Shown: in pieces, positions 1-11,400 of the stretch
How the letters are laid out: every line of letters starts with the position of its first letter
Numbering within the stretch: the stretch's first letter is position 1
Assembly: GCF_040939455.1 (NCBI RefSeq)
Contig: NC_134112.1
Span: 21,168,501 to 21,232,500, forward strand
Direction of reading: 5' to 3'
DNA length: 64,000 bases
Origin: Microcebus murinus
Lineage: Eukaryota; Chordata; Mammalia; Primates; Cheirogaleidae
Made by a program: the position numbers and the translations under genes
The notes under the pieces: model-generated
Seen by the model: the letters and a program-made list of their open reading frames with translations, nothing else
What the model was told of the DNA's origin: nothing
Databases searched by the model: none

Positions 1-480
1 TTGTCATTTTGTTAGTTCTCAAATATCAGTGATGGCTGGCCTTTTCTCCTCATGCTACGCAACCCGGCGAGTGAGCACACATGGTGATAATCCGGCACTT
101 TACAATGCAGACGCTGCAGATGCTGGAGCACAGCGGCCCCTCCCCTACCTCTTATACTGAAACTCCCCAACCCCGGCATCTGTGAGGTCCTCATCCTTGC
201 CGCCATGGCATTCTTAAGCTATGACACCAGACCCCTCAGGTTGGTAGGGAGCTGCCCTTCCTTGTCTCTGCCTCCACCATTGATCCCTGAGAGTGGGAGG
301 ATTTGATTGACATGAGACATGGGGTCCGGGAAGCAGAGCAGTGTGCTGCGGCGGACGTTTGCGTTCAGCTCTGTAGTGACTATCTAGTCTCTTGCAGGAG
401 TTAGGAACCTTGTGTTCCTGCAATCAGGCAGATGGGAGGGCAACCTTAGGCTATCAAGCTTGGCTTCTTACAAACTTTGT
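1..480. other. Unassigned sequence, no gene seen
   Basis: Mostly single-copy looking DNA with a scatter of CpG. Short open frames exist, but none has splice context or a recognisable product. It lies downstream of PPP1R17. Confidence 0.5.
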
Positions 481-498
481 TCATTCATTCATTCATTC
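480..498. repeat. (TTCA)n short tandem repeat
   Basis: About four copies of TTCA. They mark the 5' edge of an old interspersed repeat that continues to about 1200. Confidence 0.7.
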
Positions 499-694
499 TC
501 TTACTCACTGATATTTCTTGAACATGTACATCATGGTAAACCCTATTCCCAGGTATAGGGAGCAAGTGGTGCAAACCCAGATGCAGTCCCTGTGTTCATG
601 GTGCTTACACGACAGTGAGGAAATAGATGTTAACCAGTTATACAAACGGATGACCACAAAAAGAGGTGAGGACTGTGGAGAAAAAGAACATGGT

Positions 695-830
695 TGGTGG
701 GGCGTGGTGGCTCACACCTGTAATCCTAGCACTCAGGGAGGCCAAGGTGGGAGGATCGCTCAAGGTCAGGTGTTCAAGACCAGCCTGAGCAAGAGTGAGA
801 CCCTGTCTCTACTTAAAAAAAAAAAAAAAA
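695..830 (+). mobile_element. Free left Alu monomer (FLAM-like) with target-site duplication
   Basis: A single Alu left arm (GGCGTGGTGGCTCACACC through GAGACCCTGTCTCTAC) ends in poly-A. It is flanked by the 14-base duplication AAAAAGAACATGGT (681-694 and 826-839). The longest open frame nearby (518-1096) simply reads through this element and is not a gene. Confidence 0.9.
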
Positions 831-1449
831 GAACATGGTGGCTCAGGGACACGCAAATAATACAGAAACCTGGTCAAAAAGCTGAGACGAGCTTTCCCAG
901 AGGTGGTGGCCATCGGCTGAGCTCTGAAGGACAAACCCGACTTCACTGGGTGTCAAGGGCCAGGGGTGGGGAATGGGTGGGGGGAGAGAGAGAAGAGGGC
1001 CCAGCTAGTGGCAGAGGCCAATGTCACTGGAGCCCAGAGGAGGGTGTGGGGGGCAGGGCCCAGGGCCCAGGTAAGATCTCTCGGCCTTTATTCTGAGCAA
1101 GGAGAGAATGTCAAGGAGGGGACCCACACAGTCAGATTTGTGTTTGAAAAGGGTCACTCCAGCTGCAAAGTAGGGAATGGATAACCATGGAGTCTGAAGG
1201 GAGTGAGAAGACAAATATAACCTCACCACCTCCCTAAAACATAGGGTCTCCTAGCAATGATCACCTTTGGGCCATTAGTTCAACATGTTTATTAATATAC
1301 TTATTCAAAATTTGAGACAGAGAGGGTGGAGAAAACTGTCAGAAATCACATATATAATTGATTCCTTTCTGGGTCACTGAAAGGCCTCCCTCTCTAACTC
1401 ATCTGTATTCTGCACCCTGCTTTATGGAGGATTTTCAGAAGAGTTCTAT

Positions 1450-1595
1450 ATAAACAGCATTGGGCTGGGGGGTCAGAGACCTGAGTTCCTGTCCTAGCTT
1501 CCTCTCCAACTCGGTTTCCCTGGGTACTGAGCCTTCTTATGCTTGCCTGTAGGATCAAATGAGATAAAATAGGAAAAAGACTGAATAGACACAAG
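1450..1595 (+). repeat. MIR
   Basis: Degenerate MIR: TTGGGCTGGGGGGTCAGAGA, CTCGGTTTCCC, then AGGATCAAATGAGATAAAAT. Confidence 0.7.
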
Positions 1596-1599
1596 GACT

Positions 1600-3240
1600 C
1601 AGAGACACTGGTTTCTTCCTGAAGGGTATTATTTAAGTAGTGATTAAGTAATACATTTTAAATACAATTTATATATGAGTTGATTGATGAATATTAATGT
1701 GTGGATTGTTTTTCTCTGGCTCTAACACATGAAGACCTAAGGATCTGCAGTTTACTGTTTTTGTTCAACCCTCAAAGTACATAATTGGCATCAGATGAGA
1801 GGGCCACCTTGGCTAAGATGAGCAAAATTGTCTTCCATTCCCTGTTGTTCGCTCTGAGGAAGTCTCCCGCAATTTCCTTTGAGGAATCTCATCTAGCTGG
1901 AAGCACCTGCTACTATAGGTTAGGAAATACCCATTTGTTTTCTTCTTGAGAAAGGTAAGCTGAAATCTTGAATTTTCCAGGGCAAAGCTGATTTCAAATA
2001 GTGCATTGTTTTCCCCATAAGTACACTTACCTGTGGAGAATCTTCTGCCCTGATTTTGGGGTCAAGAATGATGATCATTATAAGTGTGTTCAAACTCTGC
2101 AGAGATTATAAATTCAAGCCAGTTCAAAGGCAATCCCATGTCCAGGAGAACTGGAGGAAGATATTCTCGGTTCATCCACTTCCTAGGCATTCATTCACTG
2201 CTGGGGAGTTTTCGGAGTAAGATTTTCACACTTACAAATTACAAGTGGTGAGGGAGGCTCAGTTACACAGGATGACAGAGATTCTACAAAATCCATCATG
2301 TAACTGGCCTCTTATTCTCAGCGAGCAAAAATAATTGCTTTATTAACTTACTTTCACAACTGCATGCTATGTCAGTCTTTTCTTGTTTTAAAGAAAACAA
2401 CCTGCACAACACAGAGAAAATTCACTTGATTGCATTTAAAAGGAAACACTGCTTGAGTCCTTTATGGTACTACCTCCACCCTTCAGCACCAGCCTCTGCC
2501 TCTCCAAGTGCTAATTAGGCATTAGAAGTTGGCTGTGTGATCTCAGCCAACAGCTTTTACAGGGTGTCTGGATTTAAAGAAAGGCCCTGTGTGACGCTTT
2601 TGTAAAACAGCTCAATCTCTCAGGTCTAGTGCCTCCTCCTCTCAGGTAGCCTGGGTTCTAGGTAGATGCTTTCAGAATGAACAATGGCCATCTGCTTTGC
2701 CCGTTCTTTGGATGCCTTTAATTTGAGCCTTCTCTTTAAATGGACGACCACACAATGCATTTAATTTCTTAATATGACTATTATTTGTTTGGAGGAAAGT
2801 TGTTTACAATATGCTGAGAACTGTTTTATTGGAGTGTAATTCTTTTCATTAAACCTCTACTTTACTTGGCCAGAAAAGGGCCACACGTGGAAGGGACGTG
2901 GGGAAGGTTTGGCTTCAACCCAAATCGTCCCAGTGACAGCCAGGGTTTGTTATGTTTTGGCTGGTTTTGCCGCTCACCATTCTGTGTGTGCTCTTTTGGG
3001 ACCAGTTCTCTATTACAAAGCCCATCTTCCCAGGAAGAGAGGGCTAGTCTTTCTTCCTTTCTTCGGTTGAGGCTGTGCAGGTGATGGGATCTCCTTACCT
3101 AAAGTATTTCTTCAGAAGCTGTGAGTTGATTTCACATAACTGCTACCCATTCAGCACCCAGGCAATGGGGATATGGCAATGGAAGAGGTACAGTCCATGC
3201 TCTGACGGTGTCTTAAAATTATCCTAAGTTACAGTTGGAT
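1600..3240. other. Unique-looking downstream flank of PPP1R17
   Basis: No gene and no repeat I can name. The AT-rich part at 2330-2800 looks little degraded and could be conserved non-coding DNA. Confidence 0.4.
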
Positions 3241-3249
3241 GGGGCTTAC

Positions 3250-3445
3250 AAAGCCTTATTTTAGCTTACAAAGACTTTTGCCATACATTACCTCACTTAA
3301 TTCTCAAATTACGAAAAAGGCAAAGTAAGAATTATCATTCTCATTTTCAAGATAAAGAACCAGACTCAGAGAGTTCCAGAGACTTGCTCAGTGTCACACA
3401 CTAGAGGCTAAGAACCCAAGGCCTTTGTTTCTACAACAGCCAGTC
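3250..3445 (-). repeat. MIR
   Basis: Minus-strand MIR: CATTACCTCACTTAATTCTC, AGACTCAGAGAG, GTCACACACTAGAGGCTAAG. Confidence 0.8.
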
Positions 3446-3449
3446 TACT

Positions 3450-4200
3450 TTTCATCCCACCCCAGGAAATCGGAAAAGATGAGGGCTTTTCTGAGTAGCC
3501 TTGGAGTTTATTGAGCAGTCTACAGCCATGGCTGCAAATGTACATCATGTTTATATAGCGAATCTGCTAGGATGAGAGTGCATCTGTGTTTTCTGAGTGA
3601 GGATCCCTTGGTAAAGATTGCTATTGGTGGTGATATTATCCAACCATCCACATACTTGTAATTGCTTTTGGCTTTTGAAAGACTTCATGGAGGCCTGTTT
3701 TACCACTTATGCCTCAACTAGCAGTCTGGCCACAAGTTTACTCTCCTCCCCACAAAGCTATGATTGGAGCCTTCAGAAGTGGGAGTGGAGCACTGGCATC
3801 AGAAAGGCCAAAGATCACCAGGAAGACAACCTGGGTCTTCACTGGGGGGCTCCAACTCAAGTCAATGGATGACATATCATGCAGCCAACCTGGGAACGCA
3901 ACCTTCTTCTAAAATGGCCACCAAGTACTCAGTTCACACTGACAGTTGCCATGTTTCTATTCAGGCCCCAAAGTTGCCAGGTCTTGAGATGTTTCTCCAA
4001 GAGAATGTGGAAATCTGGAATTTTATGTACATTCTCTTGTTTGGACTGGTTAAATATTAATATCTAATCCAAACATTATTAAACTTCTGCAGGACAAACA
4101 AAAACAAAAGCAAAATAAAACCAAACTAAAACCAGTGAGTCTCTTTGTAATTGTAAGTAAGGAATTAGGGTCTTTTTAGGACAGATGCAGCAGGGCATTG
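3450..4200. other. Unassigned sequence past the predicted PPP1R17 3' end
   Basis: Several overlapping open frames of 60-98 codons occur at 3618-4067. None has a recognisable product, and overlap in different frames argues against coding. Confidence 0.4.
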
Positions 4201-5397
4201 AGAAGTGGGTAGAATATCTTTATTTCCAGCAGGGTTCTACATCTTTTTCATCTTTGTGAGGAGGACAGAAAGGCAGGAGGGATTAATAAGCTGTTGGAGC
4301 CAGAGTATATATAGACCTTCCAAATTATCCCTCTTTGATATGATGATTTGAATTTCTACTTTTCCTCCTGTTAATACTAGTTCTCACCTTTCTCCCTGTC
4401 TATCGCCTGTGCGTGAGACCCATGTACAAAGCCTTCCCATGGGGGCCCACAGATTGTGGGCTGGGGCAGGGGCTATATACAGACCCCTACTCACTAGCAA
4501 ACAAAGCACACTCTTCCCTCCCATCCAAGAAAGCATATTGCAGTCTAAATAAGTCTAAAAATATCAGAATGGTCTTCAATTGACCTTAATTTTTAAAAAA
4601 GTAAATTCATCTCAAACATTGATATTTTGCCTATCATCAGTAATGGCTTACTTTTGACCCAACTCACAAACGTCAGCACAGCATTGTTAAGAACTGCTGT
4701 TTTTAAAAGCAAAAACTAATTATGGGGACATATTGCTAAGCTTCCCAGACAGACTGGCACTCTCTGTCTCTGGTATTTTCAGCCAAGGCATGGTGAGCTG
4801 GGCTGACTCCCCCAGCTCATAAATTCACCTTTGAGAGTGTCCGTTACAAGGATCTTAGAGATGTCATCAGAGACAGTTGAATTCTTAAGATGGGACAGTA
4901 GAAATAAAAGACCATGTTTTCCAAAGCAGGCAGTAAGTTAGAACCCAAACATTCCTGCCTCTCTAACTGATAGCAGGGAGCCCCCACTTGGACTAGTGTT
5001 TGGATGAAACTAAGTCAGACCCTGCCCAGCAGCGTAAACCAAGAAGTAAACGTCTCCATGTTATCCGTGTTCTTTGCTCCATGAATTGAACCAGAAAATA
5101 AAGAAACTGAACACCACAGCTTTCCCTGTTACCCCCTGATTTAAGATAATCTTTTTCTTTTCCATTGCATTGGAAAATGAAAATTCAAAACATGGGAATA
5201 GAAAGCAGACTCGGAGAAGAAGAGAGACAAAGAAGTTACCAGCAATTTGATGTCATATGTCTTTGGGGGAGAAAAGTGTCTGGATCTTAAAGTCAGACTA
5301 TGACAAAAATGAGAACAGAAACAAGTCTATTTTTTTCTCTAGGTCACCGTAGGGAACTGATCTAACCTATTTACAAGGGGTCTCAAGGGAACTATCT
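4200..5397 (-). other. PPP1R17: Probable PPP1R17 3' UTR
   Basis: This is non-repetitive, fairly AT-rich sequence directly after the PPP1R17 stop codon. The first minus-strand AATAAA I find after the stop is at 4224-4219, which would give a 3' UTR of about 1.2 kb. The end is inferred from that signal only. Confidence 0.5.
4219..4224 (-). terminator. PPP1R17: Candidate PPP1R17 polyadenylation signal
   Basis: AATAAA on the minus strand, about 1.17 kb past the PPP1R17 stop codon. A second AATAAA lies further downstream near 3506-3511. Neither is backed by transcript data here. Confidence 0.4.
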
Positions 5398-5477
5398 CTA
5401 AATAGCTATCTTGTCACCATCCTTTTCGTCATCTTCCGTGATCACTTTGGGTCTTTCATCCCTGAGCAGTGTCACAC
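5398..5477 (-). CDS. PPP1R17: PPP1R17 exon 5, terminal coding part
   Basis: The acceptor TTTTGCAG (before 5477) opens an 80-base coding segment that completes Gly130. It encodes the acidic tail from [10 protein letters not shown] to DGDKIAI and stops at TAG (5400-5398). The 3' UTR continues into lower coordinates through non-repetitive sequence. Confidence 0.96.
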
Positions 5478-8400
5478 CTGCAAAACAAAGCATAGACCTG
5501 CAATTAAGTGCCTCTAATTAAAATACTAGACAAACTTGCAGCATAGACACAGTGCACAGCAGCGTGGCAACCCAGAAACCTCCTAGTGCCTGCGAGGCTA
5601 ACTGCTAGAGGTGCCAACTGAGAGAGAGGGAGATGGGTGGTCTTATTTGGCCTTCCCAGAGGTGGTGAGTGAGGACACCACTCTGGTTACAAGGGGATGT
5701 ACAGCCTGGGGCGGGGGGTGAGCAACCTTTGCCCTCCTCTGAGTTCTGCTCCTGAGCTTGCAGCACCATGGGATGGAAAGCATCCATCTGCTTTGAACTT
5801 ATGTTTCTGCCACTCCTGGAGTCTGTGGCAGGTCCAGTTAGCACATTCATACCTAAATTTTCTCATATGTAAGGTGAGGACACTAATAATTATCTTAAAA
5901 GGTTGTGACAATTAGGTAAGATGTATGCAACAATGCTTAGCATGGAGCCACATGTTGAGCAGCTAAATGTCAAATTTTCCTTTCCCTTCACAATTTGCTA
6001 GCTTATTTTCCTTTTGAAAAAGAACTGGTAAGCCTCATGGAGTCACATTTAAAAGTATTTTAATAACATCTGGGAGAAATATTGAGCTGAGGGTCTGGAC
6101 ATGCTATTTCCAAATGTCAATACTGTACCAGTAGATGACAAAGTTCACATGGTTCAGAGAGAAATGAGAATATAAGGAAAGTGTCGTTGAGTTTTTTATA
6201 TGGCTGTATGGCTACAATTTAAAAAGCTATTCTTTATTTTGAGGTTATTCTTTTCCTTCTTTTGGGGATACCCCTTCTTTTAGGAGATTTTAGAAATGTT
6301 AGATGGTTTTCTAAAGCATCCTTACTAGGCAAAATAAAAAGTTGCTATTCCTATGTTGGGCTCCACAGTATATATTTTTAAAAGTTTACTGGTCTGGGAA
6401 ATTCAGAAGTCTGAGCCCAATTTTCTAGACTGATCAGCTCAGAAAAGGCCAGCCAAGGAGGTCTGGGTGGTTCTGCTCATTCTGTGAAGTGTAGAGGAGA
6501 GTCATTTTGATAAAAGGACAAAGGAAGCTGTGATTTAAGGGCAGTCCTCATGGTTCCTGTCATCCCACTCCAGCCATACGGAGTCTTTTCCCCACCACTG
6601 CCTAGCACGGCTTCCCTCCCTGTTCTCCCAGTTAGAGACTTTTCAGTCCATGAAGCATTTCAGAAAGATCTAAACTTGAGAGAGAGAAGCTGTGCACCAC
6701 ACGAAGACTTTCTATAACGCTGGACTCCATTCAACAGCAGCAAATTAATGAACTACGTGCTGATCCTAATGACTATTCGTTTGATTCAGTTTCTAGTTTG
6801 TTCGTATGGGTTCTTTACCAATTAGCTGATATTTATTGGAGGAGAAAAACAATTTCAAGAGTCTGGCTGAAACTAAGGCTTTTGCATAAATCGCTTATGA
6901 AACACAGTAAACACAGGTAAAATAAAGGAGACCTTTATAGTTTATATTGATTGCCCAGGATCACAAAGTTAGTGGGGAGCAAAACCAGAGACAAAACCTA
7001 GACCTTTCTGATTCCAAAGCCCATGTTCAGTTTTGTCTACTAGGATGACTCCTTACACATAAATACTTTTTGTCCCTCTACCAAGTCTTCTTTATAAAGT
7101 CTTCAATGAAAATAGATACAAGAATGGGCAGAAAATAATTAGTCTCCATCAGATACTGCAAAACTGTGATTGCCAAATAGAATATTTGGAAGAATTGCTT
7201 GAGACCAGGAGTTCGGAACCAGCCTGAGCAATATAGCAAGAGCCCACCTCTACAAAAAATTAAAAAAAGTATCTGGGCATGGTGGGGCATGCCTGTAGTC
7301 CTAGCTAAATGGGAGGCTGAGACAGGAGGATTTCTTGAGCACAGCAGTTCAAGGCTACAGTGAGCTATGATTGTGCCACTGTAACACTCCAGCCTGAACA
7401 ACAGAGTGAGATCCTGTCTTAAAAAAAAAGAATGATGACAGTTTGAGGATTAGACTCCTGTATCTCCTAAGCAGAGAGAGACAGATAGAGAGAAAGTGAG
7501 AAAGGGTTATCACTTGCCTGACCAGGTGGGTTGCATACCTACCCTTAATCTTGGTATACTGGCAAGTGGTGAAGACAAAGGGATGGATAGAGGCAAGAGG
7601 AGGTGGGAAGAGAGGAAGAAAGACAGAGTGCAGAGAACACAAACCCCATGGAACTTAGAACCACATCCTCTAACATGGCTGGGGACAAGCCTCTGACCAT
7701 TTTGTCATGATGTCTTCTTCTGAGCTGTTTTTGATTTTTTTCTTTATTACAATAAATAATGGGGAAACATAGTTTTATAGAAACAACCAAACTTCATCTT
7801 CTCTCAAAAGTGTTCCTTCTGGATTCCTATAATGCTAATGTCCAAACCACACCATAGCGGAAAAACTGACAAAGGTGGGACAGACCTGAATTTGAGCCCT
7901 GGCTCTGCCACGTAACAGTGTTTGATATTGATCACAATGGATCCATTCATTTATCCATCTAATCATCTCATCATTGAGCCAACCACTCTGCCAGTCAGAC
8001 AACTATCTATCAGTTTCGTCCATGTACGATTCTAAAGTGGCCGAATACGTTAATATTTCTTCCTCAGTTTCTTTATCTGTCAAAAGAGGTAATAGCTATT
8101 CTATTAGTCAATTTATTTTTAGAAATCCCTGAAACATGCCAAACTTAGTACCTAACATTTAGTATGATCTCTATAAATATTCGTACATTTTCCCCTCTGT
8201 TACTGTCTTGCCACAACTATCTGCATAAAGCATATCGTACACACACACACAGTCTCACACTCTAGTCATGAATGTACATGTCTTATTCTCCTTGCACATA
8301 AAATTTTCAGGGACAAGGACTACATCTCACAGAGTAGATTCCTTACAGCCTGGAGTTATGCACATAGATCAGTAAGACTTCTGGGTTGAATTTGACACAT

Positions 8401-11400
8401 ATTGAGATATAATAGCTCTCATTATTTCTGCATCTCTCTTTCTCTCTCCCCTTTTGAGGATTTGGCCAATTAGTCCAGGTGTTTTGGGAGCATCAGCCAG
8501 CAGCCTTAGGATGCATGACGCATGGGGGACTGGGGAGGAGGGCACTCCAGCTCCTCTCAAGGATCCACTGACATTTCTATTCCGTTGGCTCAGTGATTCT
8601 GACCAGCTCTGCTGAAGCATGAGTAATGCTCCGACCCTCCCCGGCTCCAGATCAGCCCCTGGGGACCTGCCAGTGAAGATGAACCCGAAAGGCAGCAGTG
8701 AGTCCGGCTCATCCCCAGAGCACTTGAGCACAGCACAGCTTGTCGGGCCAGGACAAAGGCCATGCTCCTGGCACCTCCAGATGGTAAGGCTGTGACCTGT
8801 CCCCTCGCCCCTTGCAAATGCCCTGCACCAGCTCTTTTACCTGCTGCAAAGGGGGACACGTGCAGGGCAGGTGTGTCTTTTCTCCTTGGCTTTTTCTGTT
8901 CCAGGTCAGTGTTATGAAGAGCTGGGCTCATTTTGCCCTTTGGTTGTCTCTCTTGCACATCGTATCTTTTAATGACGTGTTCTGAAAGCACACCTGCGTG
9001 GTTAAGGGAACAGAGAGAGAAACAGAGTCAAGTACACATACATAAATGTGCACCTATTAGGACCGTGCACATTTACACACCTGGTGAAGTAGTCAATATA
9101 GCTTTCCAAACTTATTTTAATAAAGGAAGTTTCTTTATAATAAGACTTAGTATTTATTTAGGCTATACTAGGAACAACCTCTATACAAAGGATGCCTGGT
9201 ATCATTGTAGCCTCACAAAACCCTGAGGAATTTAAGATTATGGCCACCATCACCTATCTGAGGAAAGTGAGGCAAAGATCTGTGCCCAAGTTATTACAGC
9301 TCACAGGTGGCAGACAGGTGTGTAGCCCAGGCTCTGCCCCCAAAGTCCACCCTCTTCAGCCAGAGCGGAGAGCTTGCTCTTCTGCAAGCTGTGTGCTGCC
9401 CACTTCCGGCCCAATACCTTAATTATCGCTCCACCTCCACCCTCCTGCCTTCTCACCTCTAGTCTACAGGTGAAACTTTTCTCCATCATTTAATAACTCT
9501 CTTCTATAAAACGTTCTACAGCTCGCTACCCAGACCGAACTCCCACGGTCCTTTTAAGGGCCTCATTATGACATCACTTCTTACTGCACATTTCAGCTAT
9601 TTATGTGCTACTATTATTTTTCAGAAAACCGAAAGTTCCTTCCCAGCAAGATGAGGGTTTTATTTGTTTGGTATCACTCAACTGGAGTGAGAATAGAGAA
9701 GATGGTAAATAAATGAGCGAGGGGGAAGGAGAAGAGGAAGCAAAACAAAACAAAAACTTTAGAGAATAAGAGAGTGTCCCGCATCCCATCCAGGGTGTTG
9801 TAGAGACATGCTCGCTGTTCACCAAACTGTTTTGCATTTCTCCTGGGCCTAGAATTCAGACAAATTTCCTGGCCTCCCTTGCTGTCAGGCGAGGCCTCTG
9901 ATTGGTGGAAGCTTGGGTCACACAGATGTCTCTTGTCAATCCTCCTCTCTGTCTACCCCCATGCCTGCCGGATAGTGATACTCATGGTGACTTGGGAAGC
10001 TCCTGGTCACTTTGCTCATCGTGTATTGAAGATGTGAAAACCCATCAGCCTGGGTCCCTGAATGACTGTCTGGAGCAGAGCTTGGCTCCCCCAGCCCCGA
10101 TTTCCACTATTGCTGAGTAAAAAATAAACCCGTACGGTATGAAGCCACTAATATTTTAAAATTTATCTGTTAGAGCAGCTTGCCATATTGTAGCTAATGT
10201 ACCCATTATTAAAAACATACCCAGGCACTTAAGGAAAGATTTGCAAGCCTGATGTGACCTGGTGGCAAGGGACCCCCCTCTGCAGCTGTGCAAACTGACC
10301 TCGTTGTCCATTACCTGGTATGAAAGGTGGGATGTGCAGTGCCGGTGTATCTTTCCTCCTTGGTTTTTTTTGGTCTGACTCAACATTCAGGGTGGCCTGT
10401 GCATTTTTCCCCTTCCTTGGCTTCTTTTTGAGCTCACAGTCCTTAATGAACTGGTCTGAAAGATCATCTGGTTTTGGTAGGGTACAAAGAGAAAAGAATA
10501 AAACAGGAGTAAGGGGCCAGTCACAACCTGGTTGGCTTCCAATTACACCTGGGGATAGAGGCAGAGGGCATTTGGTCTGAAAAAGAAAAGTGTTTATTCA
10601 TGTTGGCCTCCTCCACAGGGGACTTTAGTGGCCTTGCATGAATTCATATAATAAAATGGAAAATTGGAATTCTGCAAAACTCTAAATTAAGAGAACTCAA
10701 ATGGATGAATCATCAAGGCCAAGAAGAACTTAAAAACGTCTTCAGGACAGAGAGTGGATTGGAATTAAATTTCTTACAGGAGAAGAGATTCTCTGTGCTA
10801 AGTGCTCCTCAGTTTCCTTTGCTCAAGGCATGTTCTCGTTGGACACCCCAAGGGCCAGGATGGAAGCGTAATCTCCCTTAGTCTTGGCAAGTTTCCTCAA
10901 GGTTCTCAGTAAATGCCTCACTTGCCTTCATTTCTATGGCCAACCAGTCATCCTAATGATTCACACTCAGGCTTCAGTGTTTGTCCCTTCCCTCCCCCCT
11001 GGCCCTGTAACTCTTCCTATTTGCTCATCCTGTCTTAGGGTCCCACCGTCTTCTTACTCATCTTTTTACTTTTCTCAATCCTCTGCATCGACACACCAGG
11101 GTTTTGAAGCCTGCCTTTTACGTCAAGTCCATCAGAGGTTGTTGTATGTAATAAATCCAATCTGATCATTCCTTGCCCATTAAAATCTTCCCTCTGCCCC
11201 ATCTTACTTCCCAGTGCTTTTGTTGATGTTGCTCTCCTTTGGGCTCCTCTGTCATTGTTCTACACTAGTTCATTGTTCTATAATGATGTATCTCCTATTC
11301 CAGACAGAGACTTCCTAGAGATTAAGGATTATATCCTTTTTGTAATTTTATTCTTAATTGCCTCTCCCTTTCACAAATGCATGTTTGTGGAGTCAGGTTG

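Larger units (their letters stand above)
480..1200 (+). repeat. Old mammalian interspersed repeat, family not assigned
   Basis: The order of motifs (TTCATTCATT, a 'dispersal' box near GGTGCTTACACG, then GTCACTCCAGCTGC-like sequence) matches a long repeat that recurs at 40620-41330, 45850-47700 and 52920-54330. A younger Alu monomer interrupts it at 695-830. Confidence 0.55.
5478..8840 (-). other. PPP1R17: PPP1R17 intron 4
   Basis: GT-AG intron between coding exons 4 and 5. It holds MIR copies, a truncated AluJ-type element and unique DNA. Confidence 0.9.

Noticed and set aside
518..1096. 192-codon open frame on plus
   Set aside because: It reads straight through the Alu monomer and its poly-A (a lysine run in translation). 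No family resemblance, and it sits in an old repeat.
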